The position numbers and the translations under genes were made by a program. From positions 124,001 to 188,000 of the forward strand of contig OZ345364.1 of the NCBI GenBank assembly GCA_977006965.1: a stretch of DNA of 64,000 nt, given 5' to 3'. How positions within the stretch are numbered: the first letter of the stretch is position 1; every line of letters begins with the position of its first letter. Shown piece after piece: positions 21,332 to 31,638 of this stretch. The DNA is from Phymatolithon calcareum. Its lineage: Eukaryota > Rhodophyta > Florideophyceae > Hapalidiales. The notes beneath the pieces are model-generated. The model was not told where the DNA came from. It worked only from the letters and a program-made list of their open reading frames with translations, and ran no database searches.

Positions 21332-24300
21332 ATGGACAACTCGCAAGGAACGCTGAAGGTCGAAAAACTAACCGAGACCAATTTCCACGCTTGGAAACAG
21401 AAAATTCAGCTAGTACTATCATTCCGCGAGTCGATGAGTACATCGAGGTAAGCCCTCCGGCAAGGGACACAGACGAGTTCAAAGTCTGGCGTCGACATGA
21501 CAATAAGGCTAAAGCGATTATTGGTCTATCCCTTTCCGATGCCCATCTCGAACATGTCCGAGGTGTCGAAACGGCGAAAGCAATGTGGCAGGCGATTCTC
21601 AACATATTCGAACGCCATACGCTTCTTAACAAACTCGCTGCTCGTCGCAAGTTCTATACCGCCACAATGCTCGAGGGCGAAAAGATACTGCCATACACCA
21701 ACCGAATTCGTCAGCTCGCATCCACACTCAAATCAATGGGTGTTGACATCGACGACAAGGAAATGGCAATGGCTGTCCTGAATGGTCTTCCGGATCGTTA
21801 TGACAGTCTCATCAGTGCCTTAGACGCACTTGGGAACGAGGACGAGACATTCTCTCTCGAGTTTGTGAAGAGCCGACTTCTACAAGAGGAGCAACGTATG
21901 ACTATGCGCCTCGAAGCCTCGACGGAGAAGTCTGAGTCCACAGCTCTTGTAAGTGCAACTCAAAATGGTTCATACGCCTACGACCATTGTGATCATTGCA
22001 ATCGAGCTGGACATCCTTCTCTCAGGTGTTGGGTCAAGTTTCCACACCTTGCACCACCGGGATACAAACCTCCGGGTCGAAAAGGAAAGAAGGACAAACC
22101 GACTGCCTTAATTGCTGGTGAAACAGAATCTATTCGTGTCATGTCTGATTCTGACTACGTTTGCTTAATGGCAAAGGTTCGAAACTCAAACATTCCCGAA
22201 AAGTCCACGTCATGGATTATCGACTCTGGAAGCACATCCCACATGACATTCGATCGTTCAATCTTTGTCTCATACACGGAAATGAGGTCGACTGTCGAAA
22301 TGGGAACTAGAGCAACTGCAACGATAGCAGGAAAAGGCGATGCTATCGTGACACTCAGCATCAACGGAAAACAGTCTCAGTGTATGCTCCAAAACGTTCT
22401 TCATATTCCGGACTTTGGTTATTCGCTCCTTTCCGTTTCTAAACTGGACGTGTATGGGTATGGGATCTTATTCAAAAGCAAACGGTGCTACATCAAGGCA
22501 CATGATGAGATTATCGCCCAAGGTACTCTCCGCAAAGATCTATACATTCTAGATCGTCCGGAGAACAAACCCATGTCCAAGGAAACATCCCTCGTCAGCC
22601 TACAGCTATGGCACGAGCGTCTCGCGCATGTCAGTCCTACTGGAATCTCCGGCATGGCACGCCATGGGGTTGTAAAAGGATTGCATATCGATCCAGGGTC
22701 TTCGTCGGACAATGTATGCAAAGGTTGCATTGCTGGGAAAGCACATCGTGCTCCTATCCCGAAGTCTAGTGGTTCTCGGTCGGACGCACTTCTCGATCTC
22801 GTGCATTCCGACGTTCTCGGTCCAATTGACATCCCATCACTAGGTGGCTCTCGGTATTTCATCACGTTTATCGATGATCACTCCAAATGGACCACAGTTT
22901 TCACCATGCGAAAGAAGTCCGAGAGCTTCGAGTGCTTTCAGAAATTTCACAAATACGCTGAAACACACACCGGAAGAAAGCTGAAATACCTCAACGTACA
23001 TCAATTCTCACCGGCACCTAAGCTCAAAGCTATTCGGACCGATAACGGAGGAGAATACTTGTCAAATGAGTTCAAGTCATATCTTTCCGATCACGGCATT
23101 CACCATCAACTCACCGTTGCTTACACTCCTCAACAGAATGGGGTGGCTGAGCGCATGAACCGCACTTTACTCAACTTAGTGCGCTCGATGCTTCATCACA
23201 AAGGCATCGAGAAGAAGTTCTGGGCTGAAGCACTGTCAACTGCTGTGTATGTCCGAAATCGAGTTACGTCGCGAGGACTTCCTTCGAACACGACCCCCCA
23301 TCACATGTGGATGGGAGCCGCACCAAACTTGGAACACTTACGCGTATTTGGCGCTAAGTGTTGGTACGTGATTCCGAAAAAGAAGGTCAAGAAACTCGAC
23401 TCTCGCACTCGTGAAGCGATCATGATGGGATACTCGTTTGCATCTAAGGGATACAAGTTATGGGATCCTAATGCATGCAAGGTGATCGTATCTCGGGATG
23501 TTATATTTGACGAATCGGCATGCGAAACTGAGAATCCTAAAACGGATATACCAATCAGCTTTCCAAATGCAGGGTTTGACCAAAGCTTTCACGATGCTTT
23601 TGAAACCGAGGAAGCTACCGAAATTCCTCCAGCGATCATCAAGGTCGAGCAGAAACTCAAGTATGCCAACATCCGTGAGGTTGCTGTGAAAGCCGAGGAC
23701 GTTGCAGTGGAGGGTACCGTGGACGAACGAAAGGACAACGGTCAGCACAGTATCTCTAAAGAAGAATCTATCTCAACTTCTAATGCTGACGCAACTCCTG
23801 AGTTAGTCGCAAGACCCATACTTCGTCGATCCACCCGTGTCTCAAAGCCACCAAATTATTTCTGGAATTCTGGTCCGCATACAGCCATGTTGGCTCTCGA
23901 ATCCGCCAACTTTGCAACTGAAACTGCTTTGTCTTCTCAAGAAGTTCCGCAGACTTTCAGAAGCGCGACGTCTAAAGACAACGTTGACTATTGGTCCCCT
24001 GCGATTGAGAAAGAACACTCATCTCTCATGCGCAACAAGACTTGGACATTAGTACCACGCGAATCCGGAATGAACGTTCTCCCTTGCAAATATGTGTTTA
24101 AAGTCAAGGACACTGGCCCGAAAGCTCGCATTGTCGCGAAAGGGTTCCGACAGGTGCACGGTGTGGATTACGGCGAAACATATGCCCCAGTCGTGAAGTT
24201 CACATCAATTCGGATTCTTCTCGCCACGGTGGCAGTTCATGATCTCGAACTTGTCCAAATGGATGTCGTCACTGCATTCTTGCACGGAGACTTGGATGAA

Positions 24301-25494
24301 GATATTTACATGGACGTTCCCGCCGGATTTCGCGATCCCAAGCGTCCTGACCTCGTGTGTAAACTGTTGAAGGCACTCTACGGGATAAAACAAGCTCCCC
24401 GACAATGGCATGCTAAGATTGATGATTTCTTAATCAATGAACTCGGATTTACAAGCAGTCCGAATGACCCGTGTCTTTATGTTCGGCACACATCCAAGAG
24501 CATTATGATCATTGCATTGTACGTCGATGACTTGCTCATTGCTGGCAACGATAACGTTGCCATTCCTTGGATGAAGGGGGAGCTTAACCGGCGATTCGAG
24601 ATGAAGTATCTTGGAAACGCAAGCGTATTCCTCGGATTGGAGATCCGTCGGGATCGTGATCTCCGAACATTACACCTATCGCAGAAGTCGTACGCGGAAA
24701 CCGTTTTGAAGCGGTTTAACTTGGAAAATTCGAAACCGGTACCAACGCCGATGGAGCCTTACAAGAAAACCAGTACCGTGCATGAACTCGACATCACAGA
24801 TTCGGTTTCATCTGAGGTTCCGTATCGACCTGCAATTGGAAGCGTTATGTATCTGATGGTTGGAAGTCGGCCGGATATCTCGGATGCTGTCGGAAAACTC
24901 TCTTCCTTCTGTGAGAATCCACTGCAAATCCATTGGACGGCTGTTAAGCGTGTTTTACGTTACATCGCCGGAACTCGTGATCATGGGATTCTATTTGGCA
25001 AAGACAGAAGTTTGACTCCAGTGGGGTATAGCGACTCCGACTGGGCAGGCTGTCAAGAAACTCGCAAGTCGACAAGTGGATACGTCTTCATGCTTGCAGG
25101 GGGAGCAATTAGCTGGCGATCCAAGAAGCAAACCATTGTCGCGACATCGTCATGTGAGGCTGAATACATTGCAGCATGTGCCGCCGCGAAAGAAGCAGTC
25201 TGGCTTTCGCGATTGGTTTCCGACATACTTGGTTTCAGCAAGCCATCTCGCATCCTCATCTTCTCGGACAACCAAGGCGCTATATCATCCACTCAGAACG
25301 AGGCAATTACCCAACGAAACAAACATATTGATATTCAATATCACTATGTTCGCGAAGCTATGGCAACCGAGAAAGTGGAATTCAAGTACTGTCCGACGGA
25401 GTGCATGGTCGCTGATGCACTTACGAAACCCCTAAGTCGAATCAAGGTATCCGAGTTCGCGAAAAAGATGGGGTTGCATCCTGCACGTTCGTAA
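21265..25494 (+). CDS. Copia Gag-Pol polyprotein
   Basis: 1,409-codon frame. In order, with approximate residues: Gag with the UBN2-type domain (50-220); zinc knuckle 'CDHCNRAGHPSLRC' (about 241); aspartic protease 'DSGSTSHM' (320); integrase HHCC region 'HERLAHV...CKGC' (450-495), then DDE core 'HSDVLGP' (514), 'TDNGGEY' (592) and 'NGVAERMNR' (628); reverse transcriptase 'VVTAFLHGDLDEDIY' and 'YVDDLLIAG' (about 1086); RNase H 'YSDSDWAG', 'SSCEAEY' and 'SDNQGA' (1256-1340). The first 55 or so codons of this frame are not natural gag. The expected gag start is ATG 21,332 in the next frame ('MDNSQGTLKVEKL', 'NFHAWK'), and it joins this frame by a one-base change at about 21,431, where the upstream frame soon meets a TAA. 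The element would therefore not make full Gag unless this is a sequence error or a shift signal. Confidence 0.95.
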   Translation: MLTRSGLPERIFDKISRTPSPKYGQLARNAEGRKTNRDQFPRLETENSASTIIPRVDEYIEVSPPARDTDEFKVWRRHDNKAKAIIGLSLSDAHLEHVRGVETAKAMWQAILNIFERHTLLNKLAARRKFYTATMLEGEKILPYTNRIRQLASTLKSMGVDIDDKEMAMAVLNGLPDRYDSLISALDALGNEDETFSLEFVKSRLLQEEQRMTMRLEASTEKSESTALVSATQNGSYAYDHCDHCNRAGHPSLRCWVKFPHLAPPGYKPPGRKGKKDKPTALIAGETESIRVMSDSDYVCLMAKVRNSNIPEKSTSWIIDSGSTSHMTFDRSIFVSYTEMRSTVEMGTRATATIAGKGDAIVTLSINGKQSQCMLQNVLHIPDFGYSLLSVSKLDVYGYGILFKSKRCYIKAHDEIIAQGTLRKDLYILDRPENKPMSKETSLVSLQLWHERLAHVSPTGISGMARHGVVKGLHIDPGSSSDNVCKGCIAGKAHRAPIPKSSGSRSDALLDLVHSDVLGPIDIPSLGGSRYFITFIDDHSKWTTVFTMRKKSESFECFQKFHKYAETHTGRKLKYLNVHQFSPAPKLKAIRTDNGGEYLSNEFKSYLSDHGIHHQLTVAYTPQQNGVAERMNRTLLNLVRSMLHHKGIEKKFWAEALSTAVYVRNRVTSRGLPSNTTPHHMWMGAAPNLEHLRVFGAKCWYVIPKKKVKKLDSRTREAIMMGYSFASKGYKLWDPNACKVIVSRDVIFDESACETENPKTDIPISFPNAGFDQSFHDAFETEEATEIPPAIIKVEQKLKYANIREVAVKAEDVAVEGTVDERKDNGQHSISKEESISTSNADATPELVARPILRRSTRVSKPPNYFWNSGPHTAMLALESANFATETALSSQEVPQTFRSATSKDNVDYWSPAIEKEHSSLMRNKTWTLVPRESGMNVLPCKYVFKVKDTGPKARIVAKGFRQVHGVDYGETYAPVVKFTSIRILLATVAVHDLELVQMDVVTAFLHGDLDEDIYMDVPAGFRDPKRPDLVCKLLKALYGIKQAPRQWHAKIDDFLINELGFTSSPNDPCLYVRHTSKSIMIIALYVDDLLIAGNDNVAIPWMKGELNRRFEMKYLGNASVFLGLEIRRDRDLRTLHLSQKSYAETVLKRFNLENSKPVPTPMEPYKKTSTVHELDITDSVSSEVPYRPAIGSVMYLMVGSRPDISDAVGKLSSFCENPLQIHWTAVKRVLRYIAGTRDHGILFGKDRSLTPVGYSDSDWAGCQETRKSTSGYVFMLAGGAISWRSKKQTIVATSSCEAEYIAACAAAKEAVWLSRLVSDILGFSKPSRILIFSDNQGAISSTQNEAITQRNKHIDIQYHYVREAMATEKVEFKYCPTECMVADALTKPLSRIKVSEFAKKMGLHPARS

Positions 25495-25506
25495 GCTTCT
25501 TCGATC

Positions 25507-25515
25507 GAGGGGGAG
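25507..25515 (+). other. Polypurine tract
   Basis: GAGGGGGAG lies immediately before the 3' LTR's TGTTGG and 13 nt after the polyprotein stop. It is the expected plus-strand primer. Confidence 0.9.
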
Positions 25516-25987
25516 TGTTGGAAATGTGACTGCTTGGAGCTCTTATCGCAGTACACATTATCCTTTCTCATAAGTCTCTAACCATTTCTCATATGTTATG
25601 ATAGAATCAATCCATGTTTTTTCATCTTTACTGACAATGTAGCAGTTCAATCAATTTCTTGATTGATCTTGTTATTGTCAGTAATTCAATCATTTTGTTG
25701 ATTGAATCAATCACAGTCCACAATTCAATCTTTTAGTTGATTGAATCAATCACAGTTAGTAGTGCAATGAGCATCAGAAGTCTTATCATACCTCAATCTG
25801 AAGCCTATATAAGACCCGGATCTGAAGCCCCGACTCAATAAACCAAGGAACATCTCACAACCAACCCAACCATCTCAACCATCTCAACCATCTCAACCAT
25901 CTCAACCATCTCAACCATCTCAACCATCTCAACCATCTCAACCACCTCAACCATCTCAACCATCAACAACCAAACCTCCATACAACA
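25516..25987 (+). repeat. 3' LTR (472 bp)
   Basis: Same sequence as the 5' LTR by eye over U3, TATA and the polyadenylation signal. It is 18 bp shorter because its 9-bp repeat block has eight counted units where the left LTR has ten. Confidence 0.96.
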
Positions 25988-26110
25988 GAGGAGGGCAAGG
26001 GTGTACCTTGATTTTCGATCATATGCCATTACTTTTTGCAATAATTATTGCAAAAAGGACCTCTCAGGGCAATTAAGGCTTTATTGCAATAAAAACAATA
26101 AAAATAATAT
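25988..26110. mobile_element. Right target duplication and probable 5' terminal part of the hAT remnant
   Basis: GAGGA (25,988-25,992) repeats the left flank. Beyond it, 'TTTTTGCAATAATTATTGCAA' and 'TTATTGCAATAAAA' at 26,034-26,095 are the same kind of motif that borders the hAT transposase at 17.8 kb. I infer the broken hAT end. No terminal inverted repeat is clear. Confidence 0.5.
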
Positions 26111-27340
26111 TGGTACCAAGCGTGCTTGTCACATTAGCCTGCGCAAATCATCGGCCAAGTCTCCGGAGGTGTCATGTCCGTCACCGAAGTTGACTGTTCT
26201 AGTTGTGATATTCATGCAAAGGATGCGAGATACGGCATGATGGCAAGGCCCAATCCTGTGGCATCCATGTAGAAGTGTTTAGCCGGTGGCTTGGAGCTGT
26301 TCCGGTAGTAAGGATGGCGCGAAGACAGAGTGATTCTCTCAAATTGAAGCGCCGGTGGAGGTGTAGGAAGAGAAGAAAGAAAATGGTGACTTGGTTCCGC
26401 GAAGCTGGAGTGTTCGAGGGGTAGAAGGGAAGTAGGTGGCGGTGGCAAGCACTCGGTCGCGGATGCAGACGAAATTATTCAGGTCTTAATTGAATAACAA
26501 CGGTTTAATTGTTGAAACGTGTATCTTTTCTGTTAACGGGGGCGCGCAGCTTTCTGGAGTAGGACGACATACTGGTGAAAATCGAGATTGTTCCAAAATA
26601 GACTCCTAATTATTGAGGACTGGCTGACGCAATTCAGTGATGTTACCCCGTTAATGGTTTTCGTAGCACGAGTCTGGATATAGACGTTTCATGAATCTTT
26701 ACTGTCCGAAAAAAGTCGTCTACTTTTTTACTTCCCTAAAATCGTCGCGTCGCTGTTCAAAAAGTCCAGCATAACCTTCGAGACGTATCTATCCCCTTCG
26801 GCTTCACGTTCCGGGACCCATGCGAGCGTAGCTTCTCTTCATGCTCATGCAATGCACAAGAACCGCCGGAGTCGACCCACTCGCAAACCGTCGCAGCTGA
26901 GGTCGACGACGATCACCATACAACTAACGCTAATATCTCTTTCCGTTGCGCCTCTTGGTCAGCGCGCGAGAGTCGTTTCGATTCGTTTTCTTATGATGCG
27001 CGACACTGCCCACGCCAGACAGTCAGAACCAACCGGCAATTTGTCACAACGTGTATGAAGAGTCGCAAATCGTGTGCCGCTGCATCTGCCCCGTTCTGAT
27101 TTTGCTCCCCGCTGGGCCGCGAGCGCCGCTTCCTTTCGCTCTAATGCAGTTTCGCGAGCACCAACTCACTTGCTATGCCACAGCGCCGCTCCGGGTGGTT
27201 TGTTAGGAAATTTCTCGGGGCTGATGGGAAGTTTGGGGCAGAATTCTTGTGCCTGTCGGAGTGTTATACAAGTCTGCAGTCACTGTGGAAAACCAGATGA
27301 CCATCACACGCGTGTGCCGCAGTTTCACCTCAAATCACTT
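26111..27340. other. Stretch without a supportable gene
   Basis: Mixed composition, with a GC-richer section from about 26,800 to 27,340 containing short frames such as 27,074-27,346. None has a recognisable domain, signal peptide or paralogue in the window. Confidence 0.35.
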
Positions 27341-27800
27341 CCTTAGAAGCACAAGCCCCACGCCGGCGATTAAGATTATAAAATTGCAATTGAGGTACTT
27401 CTCGCAATATCAATTTCGATTGGGATTCTGCGAACAATATTTGGAACCACACAGTTTTACCATTTCAATCTAAATGTCACTCAATACTTCGTACAGTTCA
27501 TCTCCTTGGAGTTGCTCTTGATCACAGTCCCTAACGACGAAGAAACCGAATGAGGAAGCAACCTTGGTTCCTGTCGATGATGCAAAACAGACAAACTCAT
27601 GCGTTCCAGACGAAGCAAGGATTCGAAAAGTACAATCAACGGGAGATCGCCAACAAAAGTAAACGACACAGCTCCAATTTGCATTAGAATTGGAAACTAT
27701 ACTCCAATTAGGATTGCGCTTCGAAAGTATGCTCCAACTAGGATTGCAATTGCTAAACCTCCATGCAATAAATAGAAAATTGCAAAAATATTGAACTGGG
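27340..27800. repeat. hAT-type subterminal motif clusters, possible non-autonomous element
   Basis: Two clusters of 'TTGCAATT', 'CAATTAGGATTGC' and related motifs lie at 27,375-27,440 and 27,676-27,800, with about 240 bp between them. This is the layout of a hAT deletion derivative with both subterminal regions left. The minus-strand frame 27,841-27,470 across it is kept open partly by the repeated motif ('NPSWS', 'NPNWS', 'NANWS'). Confidence 0.4.
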
Positions 27801-28516
27801 ACGATCTCTAAGGTTAAGTATATTTTGCACCTTAGACACACTGGCGGCGATAAGACTGAAATGAATAATGTATTGCTTTTGTGACTGTAACGGTAATTGT
27901 CTCATGTTGGAGCTGAGGGGGCAGAATGTAAATAGCAATGCGTTGAAAAGCCGTGCAAGACAAATGCGTCTTCCAGGAGCTCGTGATCTCTCCGATCATT
28001 GGCCGCTATTTCTTGTAGCCAGTCACCAATAACAATTGATAAACACAATTTCCTGATTACAGTAAGTTATAATTCCATGTGGGTGTCGAGTTGACACGCA
28101 GTCCTCGTCGCCGGCCTCTATTTCTGAGTCCGTTCTGTATCCCCCGAACGACAGTCTGTTGCGAAAAAAGTTCAGGCCCCCGAGCTGAGGCGACATCGAG
28201 GCGCACCTCCACATGGCATTACAAAGTCGCCAATAAAGTCAATTGATGAACGAGACCGCAGTCCGCGCGTGCATGCATCTTCAAAACCATCCGGGTATTG
28301 CTGATGACAGCACACACCCTTAATATAACTGTCAAAACAAGTTTTACTCTACTGAACTTATGGTGTTCAAGCTAGAATCTCTGCCGTGAGCATCCGCAAT
28401 ATTTAGAAAGGTCTTCCCGCCACCTTCGGCTGATGCAAGCAACTTCAGACAAGGAGTGATAGACTGAATCGCGGCCTCATTTCCAGACTAGGTGTCACAT
28501 CTGAGCACAACGAACA
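27801..28516. other. Upstream region of gene A
   Basis: No gene seen. A 'TTAATATAACTG' lies near 28,320, too far upstream to be a clear TATA box for the gene starting at 28,517. No obvious core promoter element is within 100 bp of its ATG. Confidence 0.35.
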
Positions 28517-29896
28517 ATGACTAATCACACGTTCCTTTTCCTGACAATCCTCTTTGTCACCTTCGCATCTGGTACACCAACATCTTCGTCAATGTTTGTA
28601 TCCCCGTGTTATATGGAATGTGAATGTTCGCCCACCGACAGAGACTTCCCATCCGACGAACTGCGCTCTCTCCGCATAGGCTTGCGAATCGCGACGCGCA
28701 TATTTCAAGAAGCTCTCGAAGCTGGGGTCCCGTTGCAGATCGCTCTTGAACGGCGTCGTGGCGCCGCAATGGAGAGCTTCTACCAATGCTCAGAACGCGT
28801 TGGATACGACACTTGCGTCAATGCAGACGCGGCGCTTCGCAACTATGGGGATGCGTATTGTAAGTACGATGAGCTTTCGGACCGAAACGTTGTCGAGAAA
28901 GGACCACGGCTTTATGATGCTCTCTTGCCGTGCGGTGCACGTCGTAAGACGCTCGAGAATACTGATGATGCTCCGGAAGGCTCTGCTCATCCACAGATAT
29001 CAGAGATCTCCTTCGCCACACCGGCACCACCATCGATATCTTCCCCCGTTATATTATCCGACTCTATGATCGAAGGGAGCCCTGTCCCTACCGCCATTCC
29101 ACCAGGAATGATTTTTGGAGAGGCCAGCAAGCTATCCTGGGTGGCAAAGAACCAGGACCTCGGGCTGACCGAAGGATGCATCGCAGTCGAGCACCTACGT
29201 GGCATGGTGCTGCAGCATCGTGCGCACCTTCGTAGACGCGTGCTTTGTTCCGGTGGATTCTGCGCAACGCCAAATCACGCTCTTATCGTCGATGAGCAGT
29301 ACACCTCGATGAAACGACTATGCCGTTCATGGAATTGCTCCGAAGACGTGAAGTTGGTGAACAACCTGAAGATATCGGCAAACAGTCGCGCCGCGTTCGG
29401 CGATCGTATCGTCATCACGCCATATGACTATCGTTTTCCTGCTTGGACGACGAGGGCTGTGCAGATCGTGGAAGACTTGTGGCATTTCATATTTCATGTC
29501 GGAATTCTATCACTGCTCGCGCTGGTCTCTTTCATTGTTGTTTTCGATTTGAAGCAGCGTTTGACGAGGATCATCCCACAGAGCGAGGAAATATCTGTTT
29601 TGGAAAGGTTCCCCGAAGCTCCTCCAATTGAGGAAATGGGGCCGAAAATTCGGGATGCTGTCGAGATGCTGAACGGCGTTTTGAAGGAAGAAAGCGATGC
29701 ACCCTTCTCGTCGAATCAGCCCGCTGCTCAACTGTACGACTCTAGACCGATGTATAGGCGTCGGAGAAATCCAAACGTGGAGAGCTCTTCTGTGAGAGAC
29801 CCAAGAACGCAGGATGACTATTTGATTGAACCTTCACCTGAAGAGATGGACGAAGCCATCGAGCTTGTGGACACAATGACTGGTATCCCGGTTTAA
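28517..29896 (+). CDS. Single-pass membrane protein of unknown family (gene A)
   Basis: 459 residues, intronless, starting at the first ATG of the frame with an immediate signal peptide (about 1-19, hydrophobic 'FLFLTILFVTFASG'). The mature N-terminal part begins with a cysteine knot 'CYMECECSP' (C31, C35, C37) and contains 'CVNADAALR' followed by 'YCKYDE'. A Pro/Ser-rich linker follows. A second conserved domain spans about 219-320, with 'EGCIAVEHLRG', 'VLCSGGFCATPNHALIV' and 'VKLVNNLKIS', carrying five cysteines. A transmembrane helix is at about 322-344, with a 115-residue tail of acidic and Arg-rich stretches inside the cell. A paralogue (gene B) lies 1.7 kb away on the opposite strand; every cysteine of the second domain is shared, while linker and tail differ. 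Function unknown. Location at a membrane with a cysteine-rich outer part is inferred from the topology. Confidence 0.88.
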   Translation: MTNHTFLFLTILFVTFASGTPTSSSMFVSPCYMECECSPTDRDFPSDELRSLRIGLRIATRIFQEALEAGVPLQIALERRRGAAMESFYQCSERVGYDTCVNADAALRNYGDAYCKYDELSDRNVVEKGPRLYDALLPCGARRKTLENTDDAPEGSAHPQISEISFATPAPPSISSPVILSDSMIEGSPVPTAIPPGMIFGEASKLSWVAKNQDLGLTEGCIAVEHLRGMVLQHRAHLRRRVLCSGGFCATPNHALIVDEQYTSMKRLCRSWNCSEDVKLVNNLKISANSRAAFGDRIVITPYDYRFPAWTTRAVQIVEDLWHFIFHVGILSLLALVSFIVVFDLKQRLTRIIPQSEEISVLERFPEAPPIEEMGPKIRDAVEMLNGVLKEESDAPFSSNQPAAQLYDSRPMYRRRRNPNVESSSVRDPRTQDDYLIEPSPEEMDEAIELVDTMTGIPV

Positions 29897-30738
29897 TTGT
29901 AGAACCCTATCCCAGAATCTGAGCAGTTTTTTAGAGAAGATGTACCAATAATGCTTTCCTGTGTATTGCTTCTCCTGAGCGTGCCTTGGTTTTCGTACTA
30001 AGCCCAAAATCAAGTGGTTTAGTATTCTACTGACCACTCGAGCTACATTTCACCTTCATCGTATTTCCATGGTGACCACGATTACTTGCTTCATGGTTGC
30101 TGCCCAGATAACACCCGTCCTGTATCTCAGCAGATTCTACCAATATCTTCCAAAGTGCATAGAATATATCTCTAGCTCGTGTACTTGCGAATTTTGGTAT
30201 GGGGAACAGTGCAAAAACAATATTCGATATATTAGATATACAGTATAGAGGAGGAGAAAAGAGAATTTTTATTTGAAAACATACCAACGCATCTGCTGTC
30301 GCTTGGGATAGGTTCTCGCTTGCCAAGAAAACTTAGCTTCATTCTGTCCCGTGGGTATTTTATAGGAACTTAATAGCTAACAATGTGTGCACGACACGTC
30401 GCAAAATAGTTTGCCAGACAGGACAAGGCCACGTGTCGCACGTCGAGCTCCCGACCGGTATTTGTCTTCTCCAGGATATGACGAGATGCGAGTAGCTGTC
30501 ACAACGTGCTTCCGACATCCTCAAAATCTTCTTGTCCTCGGTGACGCTGATGCTTCTTGGTCTCCCAAGAATACGTTCTCCCTGCTCAACTTTCTTACTA
30601 TTTGCAAGCGTCCTCCTCTGTGCAACACGACGAAGCTATTGATGCTTCCGTATGGTACGAACAGCGATACGATCTCGAAGTCTGTTAATTACAACTAAAA
30701 ATAGCATCAGTAAGATCAACGCACGTGGAATAAAACTA
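29897..30738. other. Downstream of gene A; contains one copy of the TTC-tailed repeat
   Basis: No gene supported. At 30,262-30,305 on the minus strand lies a diverged copy of the dispersed repeat whose coding core reads 'SQATADAL'. It is followed by an oligo-purine run at 30,250-30,262, the complement of a TC-rich tail. Confidence 0.5.
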
Positions 30739-30770
30739 GGAATATCGATGCTCATTAATGAGCATCGATA
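30739..30770. repeat. Perfect 32-bp palindrome
   Basis: The half-site AATATCGATGCTCATT is followed directly by its exact reverse complement, with no spacer. Symmetry stops at the outer bases. It could extrude as a cruciform or bind a dimeric protein. No gene is adjacent. Confidence 0.95.
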
Positions 30771-30824
30771 TTACTTTATCACCTATATCGATGATGATCA
30801 TGTAATTTTTATTGTGATATATCA

Positions 30825-31045
30825 TATCAAGCCCTGGTCAATATATCACGTGATATTGAATCATAAAAAAATGAGTGAATTTGACTAACATCCTAAAATT
30901 AAAATAGAATTTTCAAAAATATTCGTCTTTCTCAAAACAGAAAGACGAGAATCAGCCCTTTAAACAAAGATGAATTTTGCCTGTTTTCTTTGTTTTTAAA
31001 AAAAACAAAGACAAACGGGAAAAATCCGTCTTTTCAAAGTTATCT
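30825..31045. repeat. Cluster of AT-rich hairpins
   Basis: Three further inverted repeats follow the palindrome: 'TATCACGTGATA' near 30,847; 'CGTCTTTCT' with 'AGAAAGACG' across a 6-base loop near 30,924-30,948; and an imperfect stem of about 18 bp (arms near 30,979 and 31,002) closed on oligo-T/oligo-A. No open frame crosses them convincingly. Confidence 0.75.
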
Positions 31046-31638
31046 CTTTCTCTCTGGAATATCAATATTCTTATCAGCTTCCAGAATTTACGTGATGCTC
31101 ATTCCTCTTCAAAACCAATAGACATGATATCTTACCACTTGGATTTGAACCGCGGATGGGCGCCATGGAAGAACACGACAAACAGACAAGGGGCATAGAA
31201 CAAGCAAAACTTTTTAGAACGATACACAAGTGCAATAAGTACATCGTTGAGTCTCTCGTGAAGTGGATGGGCTTCTTGGAGTCGTTGACTTCTATGCAAG
31301 TGGACTGGTCTCTCGTTTTTGATATCGTAAAGTACTGTAACAGCGAAAAGCAATTTTTGAATACTTTTAAGAGTGTGAGCAGAGCTCCAAAACGGCTATA
31401 AACTATTCCCCTGAGGCGCGAGTTCAATGACTTCGAAGTAGTTGGAAGTTATGAATTGATTTTGTGCTTTTGAGGTAAGTCGACCACTAAACGTACCAAG
31501 AGAATGTGTTTCGCTTTGCCGTATAAGATTCTCGCACCGATGGCTTTCGAAATAGTGAATTCAAGTCTGGGATTATAGGGTCGTATATTTCTGACTAAGT
31601 TCAAAACTTTCTTTTCACGAAAATTGTAAGTGCTACAA
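31046..31638. other. Intergenic between the hairpin cluster and gene B
   Basis: Short unsupported frames only. A B-box-like string near 31,140 was checked as a possible tRNA and does not fold (see rejected list). Confidence 0.4.

Larger units (their letters stand above)
20093..25987 (+). mobile_element. Ty1/copia LTR retrotransposon, structurally complete and young
   Basis: 5,895 bp with two LTRs bounded by TG...CA, a primer-binding site, a polypurine tract and a perfect 5-bp target duplication. It has one long Gag-Pol frame with the copia order protease, integrase, RT, RNase H. The LTRs look identical to me except for two extra 9-bp repeat units in the left copy, so insertion was recent. 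The only coding lesion I find is a one-base frame change near the start of gag. It is inserted in the hAT remnant. Confidence 0.96.

Noticed and set aside
29160-29300. Hint/intein-like domain in genes A and B from the 'CATPNH' string
   Set aside because: A single T-x-x-H-like motif is too weak. The N-terminal block and the terminal Asn/Cys pair of Hint domains are not visible.
31120-31200. tRNA-like B-box string (GGTTCAAATCC on the minus strand)
   Set aside because: The neighbouring bases cannot form a T-stem and there is no A-box, anticodon arm or acceptor stem at the right distances.
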